Of a DNA stretch of 64,000 nucleotides, positions 9,669-18,174 are shown piece after piece. The notes beneath the pieces are model-generated. The model ran no database searches, was not told where the DNA came from, and was given only the letters and a program-made list of their open reading frames with translations. The stretch comes from Amantichitinum ursilacus (lineage in GTDB: Bacteria; Pseudomonadota; Gammaproteobacteria; Burkholderiales; Chitinibacteraceae), in NCBI RefSeq assembly GCF_001294205.1, contig NZ_LAQT01000001.1:372001-436000 (forward strand), read 5' to 3'. Positions within the stretch are counted from its first letter, which is position 1, and every line of letters begins with the position of its first letter. Position numbers and translations under genes: made by a program.

Positions 9669-10631
9669 TCAGTACTTACGCGAAGGGAAGGTGGCCGCCG
9701 CGGTTTCCATCGGGAACACGGTTTCTTTGGTCACGATGCGCTTGGGTACGGACTTGCCTGCCGCCACCAGTTTGGCGGTGTCCATCAGTTGCGGGCCCAG
9801 CAGCGGGCTACATTCAACCGACACATTCATCTTGCCGGCCATCATGGCCTGGAAGGCGCCCTTGGTAGCGTCAAACGACACGATGATGATGTCCTTGCCC
9901 GGCTTGAGGCCTGCTTCTTCGATGGCCTGAATCGCGCCGATGGCCATGTCATCGTTATGCGAATACACCACATTGATTTGCTTGCCATATGCCTTCAAGA
10001 AAGCTTCCATCACCTGCTTGCCACCCGCGCGCGTAAAGTCGCCGCTCTGGCTGGCAATCACTTTAAAGCGATCGTCATTCTTGATGATTTCGAGTAGACC
10101 ATTGCGACGATCAATCGCAGGGGCAGAACCCACGGTGCCTTGCAGTTCGGCGATATTGATCGGACCTTGCTGGCCTTTGTATTTGTCCTGCAACCAGCGG
10201 CCACCACGACGGCCTTCTTCCAGAAAATCGGAGCCAATAAACGCGGTATACAGGCTGTCATCGCTCACCTTGACGGCGCGGTCGGTAAGAATGACCGGGA
10301 TTTTGGCCGCTTTGGCTTCGCGTAAAACCGGTTCCCAGCCCGATTCCACCACGGGCGAAAACGCGATCACATCCACTTTTTGCGCAATATAAGAACGGAT
10401 GGCCTTGATCTGGTTTTCCTGCTTTTGCTGCGCATCAGAAAACTTGAGGTCAACGCCCGCTTCTTTGGCGCTGCTTTTAATCGATTCGGTATTGGCGGTG
10501 CGCCATTCGCTTTCGGCGCCCACCTGGGCAAAGCCAAGCACCAGTTTATCGGCGGCCACCGCCATCGAGCTGTACAGCCCCGCGGCAGCCAGTGTGATTA
10601 CGGCAAGAACTTTCAGTTTTGCAGATCGCAT
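9669..10631 (-). CDS. ytfQ: Galactofuranose-type periplasmic sugar-binding protein YtfQ
   Basis: Periplasmic binding protein (Peripla_BP_4, 320 aa) that captures the sugar and hands it to YtfT/YjfF. The signal peptide ends at SMAVAA (about residue 27). The mature start LVLGFAQVGAESEWRTANTE is typical of YtfQ. GGCGCGCC-rich spacer DNA of 112 bp separates it from ytfR, so the operon probably makes more binding protein than ATPase. The start at 10631 has an AGGAG site. It is the promoter-proximal gene of ytfQ-ytfR-ytfT-yjfF, and operator-like palindromes lie upstream. Confidence 0.92.
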   Translation of the reverse strand: MRSAKLKVLAVITLAAAGLYSSMAVAADKLVLGFAQVGAESEWRTANTESIKSSAKEAGVDLKFSDAQQKQENQIKAIRSYIAQKVDVIAFSPVVESGWEPVLREAKAAKIPVILTDRAVKVSDDSLYTAFIGSDFLEEGRRGGRWLQDKYKGQQGPINIAELQGTVGSAPAIDRRNGLLEIIKNDDRFKVIASQSGDFTRAGGKQVMEAFLKAYGKQINVVYSHNDDMAIGAIQAIEEAGLKPGKDIIIVSFDATKGAFQAMMAGKMNVSVECSPLLGPQLMDTAKLVAAGKSVPKRIVTKETVFPMETAAATFPSRKY

Positions 10632-10790
10632 GTCGCTCGACTCCTGTTGAACGCTATCGTTGCTGGCTCGTTCTGTGCGCGGCCAGTGTGTATCCGCAGG
10701 TCGCGGAATGAGCGGAATCGTGCGTCATGCCAGAGCGGATAGGTATGTCGTTTTCTGCTGTGTTCATGCACATTCTGGACAGGTTGCATT

Positions 10791-10807
10791 CTGCTGCACT
10801 GCAGCAG
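10791..10807. promoter_or_regulatory. Palindrome CTGCTGC-N3-GCAGCAG in ytfQ upstream region
   Basis: Perfect 7-bp arms around ACT, 160 bp upstream of ytfQ. A second palindrome with an AAACGTTT core (LacI/GalR-like) is at 10850-10857. Either could be the operator of the sugar operon. No regulator gene is adjacent. Confidence 0.3.
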
Positions 10808-11115
10808 CCAATACCGTCGTAACCCGCGCCGATACTGGTATTGCGCCGGAAACGTTTTAAACGCGGATGGATTAAAGCGGTAGATCACGCGCGCGGCATG
10901 CAAAAATCGGTCTGATCGCTCAGTCAGCCGGTGGTCGCCTATGTAGGCGTCGCGACACAAACTGTGGGGCCAGTGGCTGGCAAGGGCGTGAGTGATTTCT
11001 TTGCGTACAAAGCCAGCGTGGTCTGGCTTAAAGCGCCTGCATGAAAGCGCAGGATGAAATCAAGCTCATCGCGGCACGTTAATCGCGTGTCGGATCAGCC
11101 TCCTGGTGCCTTGTA

Positions 11116-11152
11116 GCCTCGACTGCCCAAATCGACGTCGAGGCGTTTTTTT
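11116..11152 (+). terminator. Strong rho-independent terminator with no obvious gene
   Basis: Perfect 8-bp stem GCCTCGAC / GTCGAGGC with a 13-base loop, followed by G and seven T residues. It reads on the plus strand, yet the nearest intact genes on both sides are on the minus strand. It implies a plus-strand transcript ending here (see findings). Confidence 0.7.
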
Positions 11153-11209
11153 GCCTGCAATCCGGTGAAGGCGAGGGCGGGCTTTAGCAGTTGCGCAAAT
11201 CGCGGACGA

Positions 11210-11246
11210 AAAAAAACGGCATAAAACACCGGCTGTGTTTTATGCC
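11210..11246 (-). terminator. Rho-independent terminator of the 131-aa gene
   Basis: Perfect 12-bp stem GGCATAAAACAC / GTGTTTTATGCC with a 5-base loop. Eight consecutive T follow on the minus strand, 20 bp after the stop of the disordered protein gene. Confidence 0.85.
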
Positions 11247-11265
11247 GCCACAGGGTTCTTTGCGT

Positions 11266-11661
11266 TTAGTGGCGCGTGCCCGATTTCGCGTTGGGGTTGG
11301 CCGCAGCATCGCCGGTATTGCCCTCGCCAAAGTGGCGTGCATATTCTTCGCCGTCGCTGCGTTTGCTGACCGACGCCGGAATATTTTCACCGGCGGCCGG
11401 GCTGTTTTTGGCAGCGGGGTCGAGTTCGGGCGGGCGAATCTGGTCGCGCGGTGGCGCCGGACCATATTCGTCATCGTGATGCGTGGTGGGCTTGCCGATT
11501 TCCTTGCCGTGCAACTGGCTGGCATCGCGCTGGCTGCGCTTGTCCTGGCCCGTGCTGGCCGCCGCGCCATCCGGGTAATTCGATTCAAAATTGCTCTGGT
11601 TTTTCTGATTGGACGGCGGTGCGTCGGCAGAATGGTTATGGCTATCGCGCGGTTGGCTCAT
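11266..11661 (-). CDS. Hydrophilic, probably disordered protein, 131 aa
   Basis: Rich in Gln, Asn, Asp, Ser, Pro, Ala and His, with almost no large hydrophobic residues and no signal peptide, so it is probably intrinsically disordered. No family recognised. The start at 11661 is chosen because AAGGAGGG lies 5 bases upstream; a longer frame from 11829 lacks such a site. The gene has its own strong terminator. Composition resembles stress-induced hydrophilic proteins, but that is only an impression. Confidence 0.7.
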   Translation of the reverse strand: MSQPRDSHNHSADAPPSNQKNQSNFESNYPDGAAASTGQDKRSQRDASQLHGKEIGKPTTHHDDEYGPAPPRDQIRPPELDPAAKNSPAAGENIPASVSKRSDGEEYARHFGEGNTGDAAANPNAKSGTRH

Positions 11662-11794
11662 GGTGCCCTCCTTGTTGCCGCATTGGTGCGGCGGGATTGT
11701 TGCTGGAGTGTGGGCGAGCGCGCTGTCGGCGGTTATCAGCCGATAACTGATGTCGGTGTGGGTGGGAAGCCTGGGTGCAAATCCAGCGTGGATA

Positions 11795-12181
11795 TCAGAT
11801 GTGGCGAATCGGCCCAGGATATTGGGCAACCAGCGCGTCGGCTGTCAGCAGGATGATTCCTTCCACGAAAGATTGGGCAATTAAAATGCGATCAAACGGG
11901 TCTTTGTGGATGGGGGGAAGGGTCTCGACCATCATCGCGTGCTCGCTGGTAATGGGCAACTCGCTATATCCGTTGTCGAGCAATCCTCGGCGTAATACCC
12001 TCGGGTCCACCTGGAAATCCGCACGCCCCAGATTTCGTTTAATGGTGATTTCCCAAAGGCTGGCCGCACTAAAAACCAATTCATTGTTCACGTCTTCGAT
12101 CAGCGTCCGTGCGGTGGCGGACAATTTTTCGCCAGGGCCGGCCGCCCATAACAGCAGATGAGTATCAAGTAGCAGTTTCAA
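11795..12181 (-). CDS. vapC: PIN-domain toxin (VapC-like)
   Basis: 128-aa PIN-domain ribonuclease, the toxin of a type II toxin-antitoxin pair. The N-terminal LLLDTHLLLW carries the first metal-binding Asp (D6). A conserved Glu sits in SAASLWEITIK, and DPFDRILIAQS followed by LLTAD supplies the C-terminal acidic residues. Its ATG overlaps the antitoxin stop by 4 bp (ATGA), as usual for such pairs. VapC enzymes cut tRNA or rRNA; the target here is unknown. Confidence 0.88.
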   Translation of the reverse strand: MKLLLDTHLLLWAAGPGEKLSATARTLIEDVNNELVFSAASLWEITIKRNLGRADFQVDPRVLRRGLLDNGYSELPITSEHAMMVETLPPIHKDPFDRILIAQSFVEGIILLTADALVAQYPGPIRHI

Positions 12182-12423
12182 AGCGAGCCCCCAAACAGGG
12201 CTTCAATTTCCTGGCTACCCATGGTGTCGAAATCGTCAGGCACCATGATCTCACCCGCCAGAAAGCCAATGCGTCTGACTTGATTGGCTTCGGGTGCATT
12301 GAGCGGGACCACTTTGACCAAGGGTTTGCCTGCTTTTGCAATCACAAACCCTTCCCCTAGAGCAGCCTTTTCTACGAGACGTGACAGATGTGTTTTTGCT
12401 TCATGAATGTTTACGGTGTGCAT
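12178..12423 (-). CDS. Phd/YefM-type antitoxin of the PIN toxin pair
   Basis: 81-aa antitoxin. The N-terminal MHTVNIHEAKTHLSRLVEKA matches the Phd/YefM DNA-binding fold, and the acidic, hydrophobic C-terminus (DDFDTMGSQEIEALFG) is the usual toxin-binding tail. It is encoded first and overlaps the toxin gene. It should repress its own promoter and neutralise the PIN toxin. Confidence 0.88.
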   Translation of the reverse strand: MHTVNIHEAKTHLSRLVEKAALGEGFVIAKAGKPLVKVVPLNAPEANQVRRIGFLAGEIMVPDDFDTMGSQEIEALFGGSL

Positions 12424-12638
12424 GGCTGGGCTCAGTGGACTAAGTTCATCTAGTTTGGTTGAAATCTTCGTATAAAGATAGCCCGATGATCAGGCACGCC
12501 ACCGACCCCAACACGATGTTCTAGCCGGCGCCCATTCTGTTTTAAACTCGGTCGCGGCGCGGGCCTTGTACTTACACCGCGCGCCCCCGTGGCATCGTTT
12601 TTGATCGCCGTTGTATTTATATTTTGCCTTGCAGGTTT

Positions 12639-13955
12639 ATGCGTTTACCCACTACCGCCACCGCGCCGTTTTGCCCGACTGAAGTGAAGGGCAGCATCAC
12701 CATTTCCGCTTCCGCATCGGTATTGGCCAAGCTGAAACGCTTTGCCGGCCCCGGTCTGTTGGTGGCCATTGGCTATATGGACCCCGGCAATTGGGCTACG
12801 GATATCCAGGCGGGCTCGCAATTTGGCTATGCCTTGCTGTGGGTGGTGGCGTTTTCCAGTCTGGCGGCGATCTTTTTGCAAATGCTGGCGGCGCGGCTGG
12901 GCTTGATTGCAGGCAAAGATCTGGCGCAGGCCAGTTACGAACGCTACGGTCCGTTTGGCAAAGTGCTGCAATGGATTACCGCAGAAATCTCGATTATTGC
13001 TTGCGATATCGCCGAAGTGATCGGCTGCGCGCTGGCATTCAAACTTTTATTCGGCATTCCATTGGCGTGGGGCATTGTATTGACGGCCTTTGATACCGTC
13101 ATCGTATTAGGTATGCAGGGCAAAGGCTTTCGCCAAGTCGAGGCCATTGTGTTGGGTTTGATTTCGACCATGGCGCTGTGTTTTTTAATTCAGGTGATCA
13201 TGGTCAAGCCGGATTGGCACGCGGTGGCGTTGGGGCTGATTCCGGGTAATCCGGGGCACGATCACAAAGACGCCATTATTCTGGCGCTGGGCATTATTGG
13301 CGCGACCATCATGCCGCATAACCTGTATCTGCATTCGTCGGTGGTGCAAACCCGCCGCGTAATCGGCGCGCAATCGGTCCACGATGTGGAGTCCACTTTG
13401 AATATGGTGCGCATTGATACCTGGGCGGCGTTATTGATTGCCATGCTGGTTAATGGCGCCATTCTGGTTTTGGCCGCTACCGCGTTTCATTATTCCGGCC
13501 ACACCGAAGTGGCCGATATCGAACACGCCTATACCCTGATTACGCCGATTGCGGGCGCGGCGGCCGCCTGGTTATTCGGCATTGCGCTGCTGGCGTCGGG
13601 GCAAAGCTCCACGCTGACTGGCACCATTGCGGGTCAGGTCATCATGGATGGCTTTTTTCATCTCAAAATTCCGTGCTACCAACGCCGCTTGATCACGCGC
13701 GGTCTGGCCTTGGCCCCGGCGCTGGTCGGCGTACTGTGGCTGGGCAATGATTCAGCCGGCAAATTGCTGATCTGGAGCCAGGTATTGCTTAGCCTGCAAT
13801 TGCCGTTTGCGATGTGGCCGCTGATCCGCTCGGTGAGTGATCCCAAAGTGATGGGCCGCTACACCATCAATCGGCCGTCACGCTGGGTGGCGTGGAGTTT
13901 GTTTGCCGTCATCACGGTCACCAATCTGTGGCTGGTTGAGGGCGTACTCGGCTAG
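12639..13955 (+). CDS. mntH: NRAMP-family divalent metal (Mn2+) transporter
   Basis: Inner-membrane, proton-coupled Mn2+/Fe2+ importer, 438 aa with about eleven membrane helices. The signature metal-binding DPGN is at 48-51 (YMDPGNWATD) and MPHN is near residue 224 (GATIMPHNLYLHSSVVQ). The ATG at 12639 follows GCAGG; a TTG five codons upstream is less likely. No MntR box and no yybP-ykoY riboswitch were found upstream. A GC-rich dyad lies at about 12555-12590. It is followed by the inverted-repeat element and then a terminator. Confidence 0.93.
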   Translation: MRLPTTATAPFCPTEVKGSITISASASVLAKLKRFAGPGLLVAIGYMDPGNWATDIQAGSQFGYALLWVVAFSSLAAIFLQMLAARLGLIAGKDLAQASYERYGPFGKVLQWITAEISIIACDIAEVIGCALAFKLLFGIPLAWGIVLTAFDTVIVLGMQGKGFRQVEAIVLGLISTMALCFLIQVIMVKPDWHAVALGLIPGNPGHDHKDAIILALGIIGATIMPHNLYLHSSVVQTRRVIGAQSVHDVESTLNMVRIDTWAALLIAMLVNGAILVLAATAFHYSGHTEVADIEHAYTLITPIAGAAAAWLFGIALLASGQSSTLTGTIAGQVIMDGFFHLKIPCYQRRLITRGLALAPALVGVLWLGNDSAGKLLIWSQVLLSLQLPFAMWPLIRSVSDPKVMGRYTINRPSRWVAWSLFAVITVTNLWLVEGVLG

Positions 13956-13964
13956 GACTCAACA

Positions 13965-14081
13965 CGCATAGGGTGGGACTCGGCGTCCCCGTCTGGACTC
14001 ACCGCCCAAAGCCATTGACGAAGGCGCTGACGTTGGCATTCTTGGGTATGGCTTTGTAAGGTGGGTCTAGACCCACCCTAT
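13965..14081. repeat. Inverted-repeat element, copy B (117 bp)
   Basis: Begins CGCATAGGGTGGG 9 bp after the mntH stop and ends with a GGTGGGTC-TA-GACCCACC palindrome plus CTAT. The first arm is diverged (GGGACTCGGC). A partial third arm, ATACGGTGGGACTCGGC, lies just downstream (about 14110-14126). Same family as 4172-4271 and 23932-24051. Confidence 0.75.
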
Positions 14082-14127
14082 CTATCAGTGGCTAAGGCCA
14101 GCAGCATGCATACGGTGGGACTCGGCC

Positions 14128-14166
14128 TGCGCCGTTGCAGGGACGATGGCGCACCCGTTTTTTTTA
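14128..14166 (+). terminator. Terminator downstream of mntH and repeat copy B
   Basis: Stem TGCGCC / GGCGCA with partial inner pairing, followed by a run of nine T. It separates mntH from otsAB. The rest of the mntH-otsA gap is the repeat element and the otsA leader. Confidence 0.6.
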
Positions 14167-14309
14167 TGCGAAAGCCGGACTTTAGCCGTGCGCCCGCGGA
14201 CATTTCTATTTGTGTAAATGTAGTTTTGCGGTTTATCTTAAAAACCGTCTTGCCTTGTGCCAGGCACCCACGCGCCCGTCCTTTCCACCGTCCGCATGGA
14301 GGCCCAGAT

Positions 14310-16538
14310 TTGAAGTTTCTGCCTTTGCCGCTGCGTTTTTTCTTGCCACTGCTTTGCGTTTTGCTGCTGGCTGCCTACATCACCGTTCCCATCGTCGACC
14401 AGCTCACCCTGCGCTGGTTTGTCAAAGATCTGGACACCCGCGCCAGCCTGATTACCACCACGTTTAGCGAAAGCATGGGCGACACGTCGCCGCCGCAACG
14501 GCCTGCGCATGCCCAGACGCTACTCGATCGCATCGTGCGCGATGAGCGGGTGTTGGGGGCAGGCATTTGCACCTCCGAAGGCACGTGGAGCGTGCGCTCT
14601 GTGGGTTTTCCCGCGGCCGGTTTTGATTGCGCCACGCTGGCGCAGCTGGCGCGCAAACGTCCGCCGCTGGCACAACTGCCGTATGGGCTGGCCCACGTGG
14701 CGATGCTGCCGTTAAGCGCGGATCAGGGTGGCGACCAGTTGGTGTTGCTGCATGACATGAGCTTTGTGGAACGCCGCAGCCAGATCACGCGGCAATATCT
14801 GATCATCCTGTTTGTGGTGCTGGGCAGCGTGATTGCGCTGATTACGTTGATCATCGCGCAACTGACCTGGCGCGGCTGGCTGGCAGGCGTGCAGGCGTTG
14901 CTGCGCGGCGAAGGTCTGGTGCGGCCGTTTGGCATGGGCAATCGCGAGCTGATGCCGGTGGTGGAAGAACTGCGCGGCATGTTGCGCGAGCTGGAAGACC
15001 AGCGCCGCGTCCTGCATCGCGCCAACAATATCTGGACGCCCGAACGGCTGCGCAGCCTGCTTAAAAGCGATTTGCGCGGCGATGAAATCATCGTGGTGTC
15101 CAACCGCGAACCGTATATCCACGAGCGCACGGCGGAGGGGCAGATCAAGATCAACCGGCCCGCCAGTGGCCTGGTGACCGCGGTCGAGCCGGTGATGCGC
15201 GCGTGTTCCGGCATCTGGATTGCGCATGGCAGCGGCAGCGCTGACCGCGATACGGTGGACAAGCTCGACCAGGTGGCGGTGCCGCCGGAAGACCCCAGCT
15301 ATCAACTCAAACGCGTGTGGCTAAGCGAGGAAGAAGAGGCCGGTTATTACTTCGGCTTTGCCAATGAAGGCTTGTGGCCGCTGTGCCATATCGCGCATGT
15401 GCGGCCGGTGTTTCGCGCCAGCGATTGGGAACACTATCGCGCGGTTAACCAACGCTTTGCCGATGCGGTGGTGTCCGCCGCGCGCACCGAAGACCCGGTG
15501 GTGCTGGTGCAGGATTATCACTTTGCGCTGGTGCCGCGCATGGTGCGCGAGAAACTGCCGCGCGCCACCATCATCACGTTCTGGCATATCCCGTGGCCCA
15601 ATAGCGAGTCGTTCAGCATTTGCCCGTGGCGCAGCGAGATTGTCGATGGCTTGCTGGGCAGCACCATCCTCGGCTTTCACACGCCGTACCACTGCAAGCA
15701 TTTCACCGAGACGGTCGACCATTTGCTTGAAGCCAATATCGAGCAAGAGCATTCCACCATCACTTATGGCGGCCATCAGACGCTGGTTAAAAACTACCCG
15801 ATTTCGATCGCCTGGCCTGAAGGCGCCATGCCGCCGGTGGAGGCCTGCCGCCAGGAACTGCGTGAACGTATCGGTGTGGGGGCCAGCCATCTGATCGCCA
15901 TCGGCGTGGACCGCTTTGATTACACCAAGGGTTTGATCGAACGCGTGAGCGCGGTGGCGGTGATGCTGGAGCGTCATCCCGACATGATCGGCCGCTTTAG
16001 CCTGGTGCAGGTTGCCGCGCCCACGCGCAGCTCGCTGGAGGAATACCGTACGTTTCATGAACGCATGGACAAGCTGGTGCAAGACGTTAATGCGCGCTTT
16101 GGCCAGCCCGGTTACCAGCCGGTGCATCTGTTTGCCACGCACCACGACGCGGTCACGCTGCAGCGTTATTACCGCGCGGCCGATGCCTGCATGGTGACCA
16201 GCCTGCACGACGGCATGAATCTGGTGTGCAAGGAATTTATCGCGGCGCGGGATGACGAGCGCGGCGTGCTGTTGCTCAGCCGCTTTGCCGGCGCCGCCGA
16301 TGAATTACCCGACGCGCTGATCATCAATCCCTATTCGATTGAAGACACCGCCGACGCGCTGCACGAAGCGCTGACCATGTCCGAGGCCGAACAGCGTGAC
16401 CGCATGCGCAGCCTGCGTTCCACCGTGCAGCACAACAATGTGTATCTGTGGGCCGCCGACATGTTGGTCGACGCCGCGCGCACGCGTTTGCGCGAACGCA
16501 TCGAGGCGCGTATTTCCGCCAACCGCAAGGAGCCCTGA
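14310..16538 (+). CDS. otsA: Trehalose-6-phosphate synthase with N-terminal membrane sensor-like region
   Basis: Makes trehalose-6-phosphate from UDP-glucose and glucose-6-phosphate (GT20). 742 aa, about 270 longer than E. coli OtsA. The extra N-terminus has one membrane helix (about 8-28), an extracytoplasmic segment of about 135 residues, a second helix (about 168-190) and a HAMP-like/linker helix before the GT20 domain. That domain begins near residue 265 ([12 protein letters not shown]). GT20 landmarks seen are [21 protein letters not shown] and [11 protein letters not shown]. The start is a TTG at 14310, preceded by GGAGG 7 bases upstream; an upstream in-frame reading from 14061 has no signal. 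otsB follows immediately. Confidence 0.9.
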   Translation: MKFLPLPLRFFLPLLCVLLLAAYITVPIVDQLTLRWFVKDLDTRASLITTTFSESMGDTSPPQRPAHAQTLLDRIVRDERVLGAGICTSEGTWSVRSVGFPAAGFDCATLAQLARKRPPLAQLPYGLAHVAMLPLSADQGGDQLVLLHDMSFVERRSQITRQYLIILFVVLGSVIALITLIIAQLTWRGWLAGVQALLRGEGLVRPFGMGNRELMPVVEELRGMLRELEDQRRVLHRANNIWTPERLRSLLKSDLRGDEIIVVSNREPYIHERTAEGQIKINRPASGLVTAVEPVMRACSGIWIAHGSGSADRDTVDKLDQVAVPPEDPSYQLKRVWLSEEEEAGYYFGFANEGLWPLCHIAHVRPVFRASDWEHYRAVNQRFADAVVSAARTEDPVVLVQDYHFALVPRMVREKLPRATIITFWHIPWPNSESFSICPWRSEIVDGLLGSTILGFHTPYHCKHFTETVDHLLEANIEQEHSTITYGGHQTLVKNYPISIAWPEGAMPPVEACRQELRERIGVGASHLIAIGVDRFDYTKGLIERVSAVAVMLERHPDMIGRFSLVQVAAPTRSSLEEYRTFHERMDKLVQDVNARFGQPGYQPVHLFATHHDAVTLQRYYRAADACMVTSLHDGMNLVCKEFIAARDDERGVLLLSRFAGAADELPDALIINPYSIEDTADALHEALTMSEAEQRDRMRSLRSTVQHNNVYLWAADMLVDAARTRLRERIEARISANRKEP

Positions 16539-17303
16539 ATGCGCTATCTACTCAATACAGCGGGCCTGCAGGAAGTTGCCGCCGCCGTCGCGCAACAGCC
16601 GTTGCTGGCGTTTGATTTTGACGGCACGCTGGCGCCGATTGTGCCGGTGCCCGACAACGCCTATGCGCCGATGAGCGTCAGCACCGCCATGCAGCGTTTA
16701 TGCGCGATTGCGCCGGTGGCCATCGTCACCGGGCGCAGCATCGACGATGTCAGCGCGCGGTTGGCGTTTGAACCCAAATACATCATCGGCAACCACGGTG
16801 CGGAAGGCATGGCCGAGGTCGATACCGACGCGCTGGACCAGGTGATGCGGCAATGGCTGGCGCAGTTCGAGGCGGGCTCGATCACGCTGCCTGAAGGCGT
16901 AACGCTGGAGCGCAAACGCTTTTCGCTGAGCCTGCACTACCGGCTGGCGCGCGACCGGGATGCGGCGCAGGCGGCGGTGCTGCAACTGGCGCAAACGCTG
17001 CAGCCCTTGCCTGATCTGATCGGCGGCAAGTGCGTGCTTAATCTGCTGCCGCCGGGCGCGCCGAACAAGTTTTCGGCCATCCAGAGTTTGTTGCTGCGCG
17101 AAGGGCGCAGCGCCGCCGTGTTTGTGGGCGACGATGAAACCGATGAGATCGCATTCCGCCAGGCGCCACCCGGTTGGCTGACGGTGCGGGTGGAGCATGC
17201 GGACCATTCTGCCGCGCGCTTTTATCTGGGCCACCAAAGCGAGATGGCGCATCTGATCCAGATTATTGAAGAACAGTGGCGCGCGGCCTTCGGTCCGCGT
17301 TAG
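16539..17303 (+). CDS. otsB: Trehalose-6-phosphate phosphatase
   Basis: Dephosphorylates trehalose-6-phosphate to trehalose; HAD superfamily, 254 aa. The catalytic DxDGT motif is at about residues 26-30 (FDFDGTLAPI). Motif II is in AIVTGRS and motif IV is FVGDDETDEIAF near residue 190. The ATG is directly adjacent to the otsA TGA, so the two are translated as a unit. Together they give cytoplasmic trehalose for osmotic or desiccation protection. Confidence 0.95.
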   Translation: MRYLLNTAGLQEVAAAVAQQPLLAFDFDGTLAPIVPVPDNAYAPMSVSTAMQRLCAIAPVAIVTGRSIDDVSARLAFEPKYIIGNHGAEGMAEVDTDALDQVMRQWLAQFEAGSITLPEGVTLERKRFSLSLHYRLARDRDAAQAAVLQLAQTLQPLPDLIGGKCVLNLLPPGAPNKFSAIQSLLLREGRSAAVFVGDDETDEIAFRQAPPGWLTVRVEHADHSAARFYLGHQSEMAHLIQIIEEQWRAAFGPR

Positions 17304-17318
17304 CGGGATGGGTCAACC

Positions 17319-17376
17319 AGCCTGGATCTGGTAGCGCGGGCCCGTCTTTCATTGATGGGCCTGCGACTCCCAGGCT
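17319..17376. terminator. Nested hairpin between convergent otsB and hmuV
   Basis: Outer arms AGCCTGG / CCAGGCT enclose an inner stem GGCCCGTC / GATGGGCC with a 7-base loop. There is no long T run, so it is a likely but not certain bidirectional terminator. Confidence 0.45.
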
Positions 17377-17385
17377 GCGGCCGGC

Positions 17386-18174
17386 TTAGCCCACAAAGCA
17401 CACCATGCGCCGCCGCGCATCCACCGGGTGCATCACCACCTGCGCCGCCATGCCATAGACGCTCATCATCGCGGCCGGCGTTAGCACCGCATCGGGCGGG
17501 CCGTGGGCGACCACGCTGCCGCCCGCCAGCAGCAACAACTGATCGCACCACTGCGCCGCCAGGTTGACGTCATGCAGGATGACCAGCACCGCCAGGCCTT
17601 CATCGCGCGCCAGTTGCGCCACGGTCTGCAACAACAACCATTGGTGCTTGGGGTCGAGGCTGGCGGTGGGTTCGTCCAGCAACAGAGCGCGGTAGTCGCC
17701 TGCGGCGCGATGCGCCAGTACTTGCGTCAGCACGCGGGCAAACTGGATGCGTTGCTGTTCGCCGCCGGACAAGGCCGTGTAGCGGCGGCTGGCCAGGTGG
17801 CTGGCGTCGGCCAGTACCAGCGCGCGATCAATCAAATGCTCAAGCTGGGCCGGGCTGACTTCGGGAAAAGGATACGCACCGGTGCCGACCACAGCGCGCA
17901 CCGGCAACTCGAATGCCAGTGATGGCGATTGTGGCAACACGCCGCGGCAACGTGCCTGGGCAGCGGGGCGCATCTGGCTTAATGGCTGGTTGTGCAAGGT
18001 CAGGCTGCCGGACATGGCCGGCAATTCGCCCGCCAGCGTGGCCAACAGCGTGGACTTGCCCGCGCCGTTGGCGCCCAGCACACCCAGCAACTGGCCCGGC
18101 TGCAGCGTCAGCGATACGCCCCGCAACACCGCCACGCCGTGGCGGCCGCAGCATAGATTTTCAGCGCGCAACAT
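17386..18174 (-). CDS. hmuV: Heme ABC transporter ATP-binding protein
   Basis: 262-aa ATPase of the heme importer. Walker A GANGAGKST (about 33-41), signature LSGGEQQRIQFARVL, Walker B LLLDEPTASLD and the switch His in VILHDVNLA are all present. The start at 18174 (MLRAENL) overlaps the hmuU stop by one base (TAATG). A longer frame upstream is read-through in the permease gene. It energises HmuU. Confidence 0.92.
   Translation of the reverse strand: MLRAENLCCGRHGVAVLRGVSLTLQPGQLLGVLGANGAGKSTLLATLAGELPAMSGSLTLHNQPLSQMRPAAQARCRGVLPQSPSLAFELPVRAVVGTGAYPFPEVSPAQLEHLIDRALVLADASHLASRRYTALSGGEQQRIQFARVLTQVLAHRAAGDYRALLLDEPTASLDPKHQWLLLQTVAQLARDEGLAVLVILHDVNLAAQWCDQLLLLAGGSVVAHGPPDAVLTPAAMMSVYGMAAQVVMHPVDARRRMVCFVG

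Larger units (their letters stand above)
10632..11265. other. Long intergenic region upstream of ytfQ
   Basis: 634 bases. It holds two palindromes in the ytfQ upstream region, an orphan plus-strand terminator (11116-11152) and the terminator of the next minus-strand gene (11210-11246). Between about 10930 and 11080 the plus strand shows two short overlapping frames (one ending SVVWLKAPA, the next starting MKAQDEIKL) without start or family match. These could be a degraded gene end or chance. Confidence 0.4.

Noticed and set aside
11191-11856. Plus-strand open frame of 221 codons
   Set aside because: Overlaps the minus-strand 131-aa gene, which has a strong ribosome site and matching terminator.
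12430-12638. yybP-ykoY manganese riboswitch before mntH
   Set aside because: No GGGGAGUAG-like core or paired domains recognisable; only a GC-rich dyad.
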